A DNA stretch of 64,000 bases from Micromonospora qiuiae (GCF_016863555.1 NZ_BOPC01000034.1:1-64000); one strand, 5' to 3'; counted from the first letter of the stretch, positions 1 to 8,340 are shown. Numbers and translations: made by a program. The notes: generated by a model not told the origin, from the sequence alone.

Positions 1-95
1 GGCCTGGCGCCCGGCGTGGGCATTGCGCGGTCCGGCCTGGCGCCCGGCGTGGGCATTGCGCGGTCCGGCCTGGCGCCCGGCGTGGGCATTGCGCG
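1..95. repeat. Three-copy 33-bp tandem repeat
   Basis: A 33-base unit beginning ggcctggcgcccggcgtggg is repeated at 1-33 and 34-66, and almost completely at 67-95, where the third copy diverges. The unit is a multiple of three, so the repeat stays open in the frame of the downstream transporter. It lies upstream of the likely start codon at 146 and is probably not translated. The array may continue beyond the left edge of the window. Confidence 0.9.
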
Positions 96-145
96 CGGCC
101 CGACCCGGTGATCGGCTCCTCGTCCGGCCCTGGTTGGCTGCCCGC

Positions 146-1570
146 ATGACCATGACCAGGGGCAGATCCGCGCGGGTGTGGGGTGGCGGCGCCGGGCACC
201 GGTTCTACAGCGTCGTGGTCTTCGTGCTGCTCGCCTCGCTGGACAACGTGGCGATTGGTCTGGTGCCGCCGCTCTACGGCGCGATCGCCGACTCCTTCGC
301 GGTGCCGCAGCGCCTGCTCGGCCTGGTCACCGCAGTCAGCTTCCTGGTCAGCGCGGTGGCAGCGGTCGGCTGGGCATACTTCGGTGACCGCACCAACCGC
401 AAGCCGCTGCTCATGATCGGCACGTTGATCTGGGCGGCCGGCACCGGTGGCAGCGGCCTGGCCGGAAACTATTCCACGTTCCTCGCCGCGCAGTTGCTGG
501 CGGCGATCGGGCTCGGCGCGGTCGGGTCGGTCGGCTTCTCGGTCGTCACCGACCTGATCTCGCCCCGCCGTCGGGGCCTGGTGATGAGCTTCTGGGGGCT
601 CTCTCAGGGCATCGGCACCCTGGCCGGCACGCTGGTCGGCGGGCTGCTCGGCGCGACCGACTGGCGCCGGCCGTTCCTGCTGCTCACCGTCGTCGGCCTG
701 GCCGCCACTGCGGCGTACCTGTTCACGTACGACATCCGGCGCGGGCAGAGCGAACCGGAACTGGCCGATGCGCTCGCCACCGGCGCCGAGTACGACCACC
801 GGATCAGCCGGGGCGACCTGCCGGTCATCCTCGGGCGGCGGACCAACCGTTGGCTCGTTTTCCAGGGTCTCACCGCCCAGGCCGCGTTCGGCTCGTTGGT
901 CTGGCTACCCGTGCTCTTTGCCGAACGGGCCCGGGACCAGGGTTACTCGTCGTCCACAGCGATCATGGTGGGCAGCGTCTTCGCCACCCTGTTCCAGCTC
1001 GGCGGGGTGCTCTCCATCGTGGGCGGCCTGGTCGGCGACGCGCTGCAACGGCGTACGCCCTCGGGTCGGGCCCTGGTCGCGGCGGTCGGCATCCTCGCCG
1101 CGGTCCCGTTCTACCTGGTCCTGTTCTTCGTGCCGATGCGCATCGACGTGCCCGACGGCGCCGGGACCGGCGCGGTGGTGCGAGCGGTGGTGAGCAGCGT
1201 GTTCACCGAGCCCACCGTCGGGCTGAGCCTGCTCGCCGCGCTCCTCGCATTGGCGCTGACCTCGGCCAACTCGCCGAACTGGTTCGCGTTGATCGCCGAC
1301 GCGAACCCGCCCGAGCATCGCGGCACGGTCTACAGCCTGGGCAACCTGGTCAACGGGGTCGGCCGGGCCGCCGGCAACGGCCTGGTCGGGGTGGCCTTCC
1401 ACGCCCTGCGGTCGGCGTTCCCACCGCCGCTGAACTACGCGGTCGGGCTGGCCGCGTTCCAGCTCTTCTTCATCCCCACCGGCATCATGTACTGGCTGGC
1501 CGCCCGTAGCTCGCCCAAGGACATCGCCGACGTGCGCCACCTCCTGCACACCCGCGCCCAAAAGCTGTAG
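146..1570 (+). CDS. MFS transporter
   Basis: This is a predicted integral membrane transporter of the major facilitator superfamily, 474 residues from the ATG at 146 (a second ATG follows at 152). The frame is open further upstream, but that part is a translated tandem repeat, so the ATG is preferred. Hydrophobic helices begin near residue 20 (FYSVVVFVLLASLDNVAIG). The cytoplasmic loop signature GDRTNRKP lies after the second helix and a second conserved patch is PRRRGLVMSFWGLSQG, which fits the 12-helix fold. The layout resembles Spns/spinster-like drug or lipid exporters, but the substrate cannot be told. The gene converges on the GH13 gene, with two repeat elements between them. Confidence 0.85.
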   Translation: MTMTRGRSARVWGGGAGHRFYSVVVFVLLASLDNVAIGLVPPLYGAIADSFAVPQRLLGLVTAVSFLVSAVAAVGWAYFGDRTNRKPLLMIGTLIWAAGTGGSGLAGNYSTFLAAQLLAAIGLGAVGSVGFSVVTDLISPRRRGLVMSFWGLSQGIGTLAGTLVGGLLGATDWRRPFLLLTVVGLAATAAYLFTYDIRRGQSEPELADALATGAEYDHRISRGDLPVILGRRTNRWLVFQGLTAQAAFGSLVWLPVLFAERARDQGYSSSTAIMVGSVFATLFQLGGVLSIVGGLVGDALQRRTPSGRALVAAVGILAAVPFYLVLFFVPMRIDVPDGAGTGAVVRAVVSSVFTEPTVGLSLLAALLALALTSANSPNWFALIADANPPEHRGTVYSLGNLVNGVGRAAGNGLVGVAFHALRSAFPPPLNYAVGLAAFQLFFIPTGIMYWLAARSSPKDIADVRHLLHTRAQKL

Positions 1571-1577
1571 GAGACGA

Positions 1578-1629
1578 AAGGAAGGGCCCCCTTTTAACGC
1601 CTCCGGTAGAGGAAGGGCCCCCTTTTAAC
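1578..1629 (+). repeat. Dimeric GGCCCC repeat element, copy 1
   Basis: Two direct half-units, aaggaagggcccccttttaac (1578-1598) and its near copy at 1610-1629, are joined by gcctccggtag. The element begins eight bases after the MFS stop codon. It belongs to a family found five times in this window. Together with the inverted copy at 1665-1715 it could fold into a long bidirectional hairpin between the two convergent genes. Confidence 0.85.
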
Positions 1630-1664
1630 AAAGTGCGTCCGGCACGCCGCCGTGTCGGCCGAAT

Positions 1665-1715
1665 GTTAAAAAGGGGCCCCTGCTATACACCAGGCGTTAA
1701 AAAGGGGCCCTTCCT
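1665..1715 (-). repeat. Dimeric GGCCCC repeat element, copy 2
   Basis: Inverted copy: gttaaaaaggggcccctgc (1665-1683), a spacer tatacaccaggc, and gttaaaaaggggcccttcc (1695 on). Read on the minus strand, the element abuts and supplies the TAA stop of the GH13 gene. The same arrangement occurs at the end of the SURF1 gene near 50.4 kb. Confidence 0.85.
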
Positions 1716-3304
1716 TACACCTCGACCCAGATGGTGGTGTCGGTGGGGACCTGGTTGTCGGGGTCGAGCGGGCCGCTGCTGTGCAGCAGTTTCCCGGCGG
1801 GCGGCGGTACGGCGGCGGCGCCGAAGTTGGTCAGTACGACCAGGTTGCCGTTGCGGAACGACAGCACCTCGTCGCCGGAGGAGAGCCACTCCAGGGTGCC
1901 CCGGCCCAGCCCGTGCTCGCGCCGCAGGTGAAGCGCGCTCCGGTACATGTCGTACGTCGAGCCGGGCACCCCGCGCTGGCGGTCCAGCGCGTACTCGGCC
2001 CAGATCGGTGGCTGCGGCAGCCAACTGGCGTCGGTCGGCCCGAAGCCGTACGACGGTGCGTCGGCCTCCCACGGGATCGGCACCCGGCAGCCGTCCCGGC
2101 CCCGCTGGGTGTGTCCGCTTCGCTCCCAGGTGGGGTCCTGGCGGGCCTCGTCGGGCAGCGTGGTGTGCTCCGGCAGGCCGAGTTCCTCACCCTGGTAGAG
2201 GTAGGCCGAGCCGGGCAGGGCGAGCATCAGCAGGGTGGCCGCCCGAGCGCGGCGCAGGCCGGTCGCCCCGTCCGGCTGCTCGTCGCCGATGCCGATGCCG
2301 TTGGGGCGGGCGGTGCCGATCGGCAGCCCGAGCCGGGAGGCGTGCCGCACCACGTCGTGGTTGGACAGCACCCAGGTGGTGGGGGCACCGACGGCGTCGG
2401 TGGCCTCCAGCGATCGGGTGATCACGGCGTACTGGGCGGGGGCCGTCCACGAGGCGAGCAGGTACTCGAAGTTGAACGCCTGGTGCATCTCGTCCGGGCG
2501 GACGTACCGGGCCAGCCGCTCGACCGGCTCCACCCATGCCTCGGCCACCAGGATCCGCTCGCCGGGGTAGCCGTCGAGCAGCCGCCGCCACTCCCGGTAG
2601 ATCTCGTGTACGCCGTCCTGGTCCCACATCGGCGGGCGGGGCTTCTCCGCCTCCTGCCCGGAGAGGATCTCCTGCGGCTCGTGCCAGTCGGCCAGGTCGG
2701 CCTGCTTGACCAGGCCGTGCGCCACGTCGACCCGGAAGCCGTCGACGCCACGGTCCAGCCAGAACCGCAGCACGTCCAGGAACTCCGCCCGCACCTCGGA
2801 GTTGTCCCAGTTCAGGTCGGGCTGGCCGGGGTCGAACAGGTGCAGGTACCACTGCCCGTCGGCGACCCGGCTCCAGGCCGGCCCGCCGAAGACGCTCTGC
2901 CAGTCGTTGGGCGGTTCGGCGCCGTCCGTCCCACGACCGTCGCGGAAGATGTAGCGCTGCCGCTCGGCGCTGCCCGGCGCGGCGGCCAGGGCGGCCTGGA
3001 ACCACCGGTGAGCGCTGGAGGTGTGGTTGGGCACCAGGTCGACGATGACCCGCAGACCACGGGCCCGAGCCTGGGCGATGAGGTGGTCGGCGTCGGCGAG
3101 CGTGCCGAAGAGCGGGTCGACGTCCCGGTAGTCGGCCACGTCGTAGCCGGCGTCGGCCTGCGGTGAGGGGTAGAACGGGGAGAGCCAGATCGCGTCGACT
3201 CCCAACTCGACCAGGTGGTCGAGGCGGGCGGTGATGCCGGGCAGGTCACCGATGCCGTCGCCGCCGGAGTCGGCGAACGAGCGTGGGTAGATCTGGTAGA
3301 TCAC
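1715..3304 (-). CDS. GH13 alpha-glucosidase family glycoside hydrolase
   Basis: Cytoplasmic alpha-amylase-superfamily enzyme, probably an oligo-1,6- or alpha-glucosidase that hydrolyses the sugar brought in by the neighbouring transporter. The four GH13 regions are present: DLVPNH (residues 89-94), GFRVDVAH with nucleophile Asp193, VAEAW with acid Glu255, and SNHDVVRH with Asp317. The GTG at 3304 gives 529 residues, but the conserved GWWTEAV segment typical of the family's N-terminus is encoded upstream of it. That upstream stretch has no ATG, GTG or TTG before an in-frame stop at 3446-3448. A CTG at 3370, preceded six bases earlier by GGGAG, is the best candidate for the real start (551 residues). 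The TAA stop lies at the edge of a repeat element. The gene follows the LacI gene. Confidence 0.88.
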   Translation of the reverse strand: MIYQIYPRSFADSGGDGIGDLPGITARLDHLVELGVDAIWLSPFYPSPQADAGYDVADYRDVDPLFGTLADADHLIAQARARGLRVIVDLVPNHTSSAHRWFQAALAAAPGSAERQRYIFRDGRGTDGAEPPNDWQSVFGGPAWSRVADGQWYLHLFDPGQPDLNWDNSEVRAEFLDVLRFWLDRGVDGFRVDVAHGLVKQADLADWHEPQEILSGQEAEKPRPPMWDQDGVHEIYREWRRLLDGYPGERILVAEAWVEPVERLARYVRPDEMHQAFNFEYLLASWTAPAQYAVITRSLEATDAVGAPTTWVLSNHDVVRHASRLGLPIGTARPNGIGIGDEQPDGATGLRRARAATLLMLALPGSAYLYQGEELGLPEHTTLPDEARQDPTWERSGHTQRGRDGCRVPIPWEADAPSYGFGPTDASWLPQPPIWAEYALDRQRGVPGSTYDMYRSALHLRREHGLGRGTLEWLSSGDEVLSFRNGNLVVLTNFGAAAVPPPAGKLLHSSGPLDPDNQVPTDTTIWVEV

Positions 3305-3417
3305 CGCCTCGGTCCACCAGCCGGTGGCAGGGGCGGCGGGCTGTTCCTGGTGCGTCGCGGTGTCGTTCAGGGCGTGCTCCCATGCTCGAGCCGGCAGGTC
3401 CGCCGGGCTGCTGTCGT

Positions 3418-4452
3418 TCAGTGTGCCCGCGCCGGTGCGGTCGATTCACGCACGACGAGCCGAGTGGGCAGGATCACCGGTGCCGCCGTTGTGCTCATGC
3501 CGGCCTCGGGGCTCCGCCCGGCGAGCGGATCCAGCAGCATCTTCGCCGCGAGCCGGCCCTGCTCGGCGGCGGGCTGGGCGATGGTGCTCAGGCCGAGTAC
3601 GCCGGAGAGAGCGTGATCGTCGATGCCGATCACGCTGACGTCCTGCGGGACCCGCAGACCGGCCTCCCGCAGCGCGGTCAGCGCCCCCATCGCCATTTCG
3701 TCGCAGGAGGCGAAGATGGCCGTCGGCGGGTCCCCGCGGCGCAGCAGTTCCTCGGTGGCCCGGGTGCCGCCGTCGATGTCGAAGCTGGATTCCACGTCGA
3801 GCGCCGGGTCCGGCCGCAGTCCGGCCGCGCGCAGCGCCTCCTGATAACCCCGGCGTCGGTCCAGGTGCGCGCTGAAGGCGAGTTCGTCGTCGGGGTCGCC
3901 GGAGATGTGCGCGATCCGCCGGTGGCCCAGCTCCAGCAGATGCCGGGTCGCGGTCCGCGCCGCGGCCACATCGTCGATGCGTACGCAGGGCCAGCCCGGC
4001 ACCTCGGTGCCGGAGCTGATGGTGACCCCGGGCAGGTCGAGTGCGGCCAGGGCACTCATCTCCGCGGCGCGCAGCGGGGTGGCGACCAGCATGATTGCGT
4101 CCACCCGCTTGTGCAGGGCGGCGGTGCGCAGCAGTCGCTGCCGGTTTCGCTCCCGCCCGCCGAGGTTGTGCAGCAGCAGGTCGTAGCCGGCCTCGTGGAG
4201 GAAGTCCTCGACCGCCTCGACGACCACACCGAAGAACCATCGGGTGATCCGGGGGACCACCACGGCGACGCTGCCGGTCCGGCCACCGGCCAGCCGCGAG
4301 GCGCTCGGCGACACGGCGTACTGCAACTGCTCGGCTGCGGCCAGCACCCGACGGCGGGTGGCCGCCGACACCGTCGGCAGTCCGCGTAGCGCCCGGGAGA
4401 CGGTGGCCGTGGAGACTCCGGCCAGCCGGGCGACGTCGTCGATCTTCGTCAC
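3418..4452 (-). CDS. LacI-family transcriptional regulator
   Basis: Sugar-responsive repressor of 344 residues. The GTG at 4452 is chosen because the product then begins with the helix-turn-helix (TKIDDVARLAGVSTATVSRAL), as is usual for the family; longer in-frame starts only add low-complexity residues. A periplasmic-binding-like ligand domain fills the rest (VAVVVPRITRWFFGVVVEAV onward). It lies between the permease genes and the GH13 gene in the same orientation, so it probably controls this cluster. A LacI-type palindrome before the binding-protein gene (8022-8039) is its likely operator. The layout parallels known alpha-glucoside (agl) or maltose clusters of actinobacteria. The inducer is not known. 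Confidence 0.9.
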   Translation of the reverse strand: MTKIDDVARLAGVSTATVSRALRGLPTVSAATRRRVLAAAEQLQYAVSPSASRLAGGRTGSVAVVVPRITRWFFGVVVEAVEDFLHEAGYDLLLHNLGGRERNRQRLLRTAALHKRVDAIMLVATPLRAAEMSALAALDLPGVTISSGTEVPGWPCVRIDDVAAARTATRHLLELGHRRIAHISGDPDDELAFSAHLDRRRGYQEALRAAGLRPDPALDVESSFDIDGGTRATEELLRRGDPPTAIFASCDEMAMGALTALREAGLRVPQDVSVIGIDDHALSGVLGLSTIAQPAAEQGRLAAKMLLDPLAGRSPEAGMSTTAAPVILPTRLVVRESTAPARAH

Positions 4453-4473
4453 ACCAACCCCGATCACGCCCGT

Positions 4474-4506
4474 GTGGTGCCGCCGCCGCGTCGGCGGCGG
4501 CACCAC
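4474..4506 (-). terminator. 15-bp perfect hairpin between permease and LacI genes
   Basis: A stem of fifteen base pairs (4474-4488 with 4492-4506, starting gtggtgccgccgcc) encloses a three-base loop. It begins seven bases after the permease stop codon (4513) and ends 22 bases before the LacI start. There is no U-tract. It may attenuate read-through from the transporter operon into the regulator or stabilise the 3' end of the transporter mRNA. Confidence 0.6.
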
Positions 4507-4512
4507 GAGGGA

Positions 4513-5478
4513 TCAACCCTTGACGCTGCCGGCGAGCAGCCCACGAACGAAGTAGCGCTGCAGGGACAGGAACACGAGCAGCGGTACGACGATCGAGACG
4601 AACGCTCCCGCGGTCAACCGTTGCCACTCGTTGCCCCGGGTGCCGGCCAGTTCGGCCAGGCGGACGGTGAGTGGCGCGGTGACGTCGCTGCCGCCAGCGA
4701 AGATGAGCGCGACCAGCAGGTCGTTCCAGACCCAGAGGAACTGGAAGATGCCGAACGCGGCCAGGGCCGGCGCGACCAGGGGCAGGACGATGGTGCGGAA
4801 GATCCTGGGGTGGGTGGCCCCGTCGACCCGGGCCGCCTCCATCAGGTCCTTCGGTAGCTGCGATATGAAGTTGTGCAGCAGGAACACAGCGAACGGCAGT
4901 GCGAAGCAGGTGTGCGCGAACCACACCTGCGCGAAGTTCTGCGCGCCGTCGAGGTTCCAGGCGGGCAGCAGGGTGACGCCGCCCAGGCTGACTCCGCGCG
5001 AGAAGAAGCTCAGCAGCGGCACCAGGGCCATCTGCAGCGGCACGATCTGTAGCGCGAAGATGCTGATGTACACCCAGTCCCGGCCCCGGAAGTTCATCCA
5101 CGCCAGCGCGTACGCGGCCAGGGACGCGAAGGCGAGCGGGAACAACACCGACGGCAGGGTGATCACCAGCGAGTTGATGAAGTAGCTGGCGAGCTGCCCG
5201 GACGAGGAGGACTGCCCGAACAGTACGTCCTGGTAGTTCTCGAGGGTGAATTCCGGGTTGCCGAAGAAGTTCCACCAGCCGGTGGTCTTGATCTCCGCCT
5301 CGGGGCGAAGCGATGAGACGAACAGACCGAAGGTCGGGATGGTCCAGACGATCGCGATCACGATCGCGACCAGGGTGGCGATGCGACTGTTCAGCCGCCT
5401 GCTCACCCGGGCGGCCCGGGTGGACCGCTGCTCGGTGGCCTGGGTGCCGATGGCAGCCGGGGGAGTGGTGGTGGTCAT
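4513..5478 (-). CDS. Carbohydrate ABC transporter permease (MalG type)
   Basis: Inner-membrane permease of 321 residues. It has an N-terminal helix at about 33-53 and further transmembrane helices after it. The cytoplasmic EAA loop that contacts the ATPase reads EAARVDGATHPRIFRTIVLP, near residue 215. The ATG at 5478 follows GGAGG and lies one base after the stop of the partner permease, so the two are translationally coupled. No ATPase gene is present in the cluster; actinobacterial sugar importers of this type usually share a distant MsiK ATPase, and that is inferred here. Confidence 0.92.
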   Translation of the reverse strand: MTTTTPPAAIGTQATEQRSTRAARVSRRLNSRIATLVAIVIAIVWTIPTFGLFVSSLRPEAEIKTTGWWNFFGNPEFTLENYQDVLFGQSSSSGQLASYFINSLVITLPSVLFPLAFASLAAYALAWMNFRGRDWVYISIFALQIVPLQMALVPLLSFFSRGVSLGGVTLLPAWNLDGAQNFAQVWFAHTCFALPFAVFLLHNFISQLPKDLMEAARVDGATHPRIFRTIVLPLVAPALAAFGIFQFLWVWNDLLVALIFAGGSDVTAPLTVRLAELAGTRGNEWQRLTAGAFVSIVVPLLVFLSLQRYFVRGLLAGSVKG

Positions 5479-5479
5479 C

Positions 5480-6532
5480 TCAGCCCTCCCGGCGCTGTTG
5501 ACGCAGGTTGCGGATCTGGAAGATCACGATCGGTACCACCAGGACGAAGAGGAAGACCGCGAGCGCGGAGCCCTGCCCGTTCTCGCCGTACCGGAACGCC
5601 TGGTTGTACATCTCGTTGGCGATCACGCTGGTGTCGTAGTTGCCGTTGGTCGCGGTACGGACGATGTCGAAGACCTTCAGCGTGGCGATCGAGATGGTGA
5701 CCACCACCACGATCAGCGCGGGTCGGATGCTGGGCAGGGTGATCTGCCGGAACATCTGCCACGGGTTGACCCCGTCGAGGCGGGCCGCCTCGATGATGTC
5801 GGACGGGATGGCCTTGATCGCCGCGGAGAGCACCACCATGGCGAAACCGGCCTGGATCCACACCATGATCACGATGAGCAGCAGTGTGTTCAGCGGTGAG
5901 TCGAGCAGCCACTGCCGGGGTTCGCCGCCGAGGCTGACCACGATCTGGTTGAGCAGGCCGATCTGTTCCTGGTCCTCGCCCCGGTAGGCGTACACGAACC
6001 GCCAGATGATGCTGGCACCGACGAACGAGATCGCCATCGGCATGAAGATCAGTGACTTTGCCAGCGACTCCAGCCGGGCCTTGTCGACCAGTACGGCGTA
6101 GAGCAGGCCCATGGCGGTGGCCACCAGCGGGACCAGGGTCACCCAGACCAGCGTGTTGAGCAGCACCCGTACGATCGCGTCCTCGGCGAACATCCAGCGG
6201 TAGTTGTCCAGGCCGACCCAGTTCTGGCTGCTGCTGTCCATGAACGACAGCAGGGTGGTCCGGATCGCCGGGACGACCAGGCCGATCAGGAGCAGCAGCA
6301 CCGTCGGTAGCAGGAAGAAGAGCGCGAACAGCCCCTCCCGGGGCTTGGTTCGGCGAGGCAGTGGGGCCCCGCTGACGGACGCCGCGACGAGTTGCGCCTC
6401 CCGACGCCGGGCGAAGAACGCCGGTACCGCGTCGAGCAGGACGAGCAGGCCGCCGACCACCACCGCGAAGGCGACCAGCCCCCACAGCAGCATCATGAGT
6501 TTCGGGGCCTGGTCGGCGAAGTCGAAGTTCAT
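5480..6532 (-). CDS. Carbohydrate ABC transporter permease (MalF type)
   Basis: Permease of 350 residues; the ATG at 6532 has GGGAGG a few bases upstream. The first helix lies near residues 12-32 and the second near 75-95. The EAA loop is EAARLDGVNPWQMFRQITLP, near residue 250. It pairs with the MalG-type protein encoded immediately downstream to form the membrane channel of a binding-protein-dependent sugar importer. It is 64 bases downstream of the binding-protein gene and is probably cotranscribed with it. Confidence 0.92.
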   Translation of the reverse strand: MNFDFADQAPKLMMLLWGLVAFAVVVGGLLVLLDAVPAFFARRREAQLVAASVSGAPLPRRTKPREGLFALFFLLPTVLLLLIGLVVPAIRTTLLSFMDSSSQNWVGLDNYRWMFAEDAIVRVLLNTLVWVTLVPLVATAMGLLYAVLVDKARLESLAKSLIFMPMAISFVGASIIWRFVYAYRGEDQEQIGLLNQIVVSLGGEPRQWLLDSPLNTLLLIVIMVWIQAGFAMVVLSAAIKAIPSDIIEAARLDGVNPWQMFRQITLPSIRPALIVVVVTISIATLKVFDIVRTATNGNYDTSVIANEMYNQAFRYGENGQGSALAVFLFVLVVPIVIFQIRNLRQQRREG

Positions 6533-6596
6533 CAACCCTCCCAGGGAATGGAGCCGGCGGGCCGGTCCGCGCGCGCGGACCGGCCCCCCACTGGGC

Positions 6597-7946
6597 TCAC
6601 TTCCAGCTGCCCTCGATGCCCTGGAGCACGGTGGCGGTGTCCTTGCCGTTGATCCAGTCGACCATGCCCTTCCAGAAGGTCCCGGCGCCGACGGCGGCGG
6701 GCATCAGGTCGGAACCGTCGAACCGGAAGACCGACTTCTCGTCCTGGAGGATCTCCACGGAGAGCTTGTCGATCGGGTTGGCGACGTTGGCCAGGTCGAG
6801 CTTCTTGTTCGCCGAGACCCAGTCGCCGATCTTCGCGCGGCTGTTGGCGTGCTCACCCGAGGCGAGGTAGGTCTGCACCGCCTGCACCTCCGGGCGGTCG
6901 CTGAAGGCGACCACGAACTCGCCGCCGCCGAGCACCGGCTTGCCCTTGGCCGGGTCGATGGCCGGGAAGTAGAAGGCGAAGACGTCGCCGTCCTCGGCCA
7001 CCCTGGTGCCCGACGGCCACTGGTTGGCGTAGAACGACGCCTGCCGGTGCAGCGCGCACTTGCCCTGCGTGATCGGTACGCCGGCCTCCTGGAAGGCGGT
7101 GGTGGCGATGCTGCGTACCCCACCGAAGCCGCCGTTGACGTACTTCTCGTTCTTCAGGATGGTGCCGGCGCGGTCCACCGCCTCGGCGATCCGCGAGTCG
7201 TTGAACGGGATCTCGTGGGTGGTCCACTGGTCGTAGACCTCGGGGCCCTGCGTACGCAGCAGCACGTCCTCGATCCAGTCCGTGGCCGGCCAGCCGGTGG
7301 CGTCCTGGGATTCGATGCCGGCGCACCACGGCTTGACGCCGCTGTCCGCGATCGTGTCGCTGAGCTTGATCATCTCGTCCCAGGTGGTCGGGACGGTCCA
7401 ACCCTTCTCCTGGAACATCTTCGGCGAGTACCAGACGAACGACTTCACGTTCGACCCGAGCGGCGCGCCGTAGAAGGTGCCGCCGACGGTGCTGTACTTC
7501 AGCCAGTCGGCCGGGTAGTTCTCCTCGGCCATCGCCTTGGTCTCGGCGCTGGCCGCCTTGATCTGGCCGCGCTCGGCGAACCGCTGAAGCAGACCCGGCT
7601 GCGGGATGAAGGCGATGTCCGGGGCGTTGCCGCCGTCGGCGCGTACGGGCAGCTGGGCCTCGAACTCGCCACTGCCTTCGTGGTTGATGTCGATCCCGGT
7701 GCACTCCTCGAACTGCTTCCAGGACTGGTCGAGCCGATCGGCCTCGATCTCCCGGATCGACGAGTAGATGCTGACCTTCTTGCCGTCGTGGCCCTGGTAC
7801 TTCTCATAGGGGGCGCACTCGGCGGAACCGGCGTTGCTGCTGCCACCCTTGTCGTTGCTTCCGGTGCCGCACGCGGTGGCGGCGAGCGCCAGCCCGATCG
7901 CGCCAGCGATCGCGAGGGCCTGGCGTGGCCTGGCGTGGAACGCCAT
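6597..7946 (-). CDS. Extracellular sugar-binding lipoprotein
   Basis: Solute-binding protein of a family 1 (MalE-like) ABC importer, 449 residues. The ATG at 7946 is preceded by AAGGAGG; upstream in-frame codons are not needed. A positively charged N-terminus and a hydrophobic stretch lead to a lipobox-like ATAC at about residues 22-25, so the mature protein would be anchored by a lipidated cysteine outside the membrane. The remainder shows the alternating pattern of extracellular carbohydrate-binding proteins (for example GSGEFEAQLPVRADGG and TTWDEMIKLSDTI). It is the first gene of the transporter operon and has a LacI-type operator 75 bases upstream. Confidence 0.92.
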   Translation of the reverse strand: MAFHARPRQALAIAGAIGLALAATACGTGSNDKGGSSNAGSAECAPYEKYQGHDGKKVSIYSSIREIEADRLDQSWKQFEECTGIDINHEGSGEFEAQLPVRADGGNAPDIAFIPQPGLLQRFAERGQIKAASAETKAMAEENYPADWLKYSTVGGTFYGAPLGSNVKSFVWYSPKMFQEKGWTVPTTWDEMIKLSDTIADSGVKPWCAGIESQDATGWPATDWIEDVLLRTQGPEVYDQWTTHEIPFNDSRIAEAVDRAGTILKNEKYVNGGFGGVRSIATTAFQEAGVPITQGKCALHRQASFYANQWPSGTRVAEDGDVFAFYFPAIDPAKGKPVLGGGEFVVAFSDRPEVQAVQTYLASGEHANSRAKIGDWVSANKKLDLANVANPIDKLSVEILQDEKSVFRFDGSDLMPAAVGAGTFWKGMVDWINGKDTATVLQGIEGSWK

Positions 7947-8021
7947 GCCGTCCTCCTTCCTAGCCGGCGCTGGCCAGGGTTGCATCCGGTTGACCTCGCG
8001 CCGGTCCGATGGGCGTTTCCA

Positions 8022-8039
8022 CATGTAAGCGCTTGCATG
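8022..8039. promoter_or_regulatory. LacI-family operator
   Basis: catgtaagcgcttgcatg is an 18-base palindrome with one mismatched pair around a central CG, matching the general LacI-family pattern (TGnAAnCGnTTnCA). It lies 75 bases before the binding-protein start, where it could overlap the promoter. The obvious ligand is the LacI regulator encoded at the other end of the same cluster. Confidence 0.75.
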
Positions 8040-8216
8040 AGGCGTGGTCCAGCCCTAGACGGACACGACCGAGTAACAATCCGGAGACCCGCTGGCTGTG
8101 GCTGAGCACGCTCCCACAGGCGGAAGGGTGCCCGTCGATGGGGTCGGGCAGTCGATGCGGCTGGCCGCGACGGGGACCACCACCGGCCGCCCTCTCGCCG
8201 GGTTCGCTGGCTGAGG

Positions 8217-8340
8217 TCAGCGGTTCAGCTGCCGCACCGAGTAGTTGAGCGCGGCGGCGAAGGTGACCCAGGCCCAGTAGGGCGGCATGAGGGCCGCTGC
8301 GGGCCGGCTGGTCCGCCGGTCACGACGCCAGAGACGCCGA
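8217..8340 (-). pseudogene. TspO/MBR family remnant (C-terminal end only)
   Basis: The minus strand encodes a peptide with SRPAAALMPPYWAWVTFAAA followed by LNYSVRQLNR and a stop. This matches the fifth helix of TspO/MBR (tryptophan-rich sensory) proteins, whose C-terminal hallmark is a PYLAWVxFAxxLN-like motif. The normal protein is about 150-170 residues with five helices. Upstream on this strand the reading frame is proline/arginine-rich with no helices, so roughly the first 120 residues are missing or scrambled. It is read as a decayed gene. Family recognition is from the motif alone. Confidence 0.55.
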
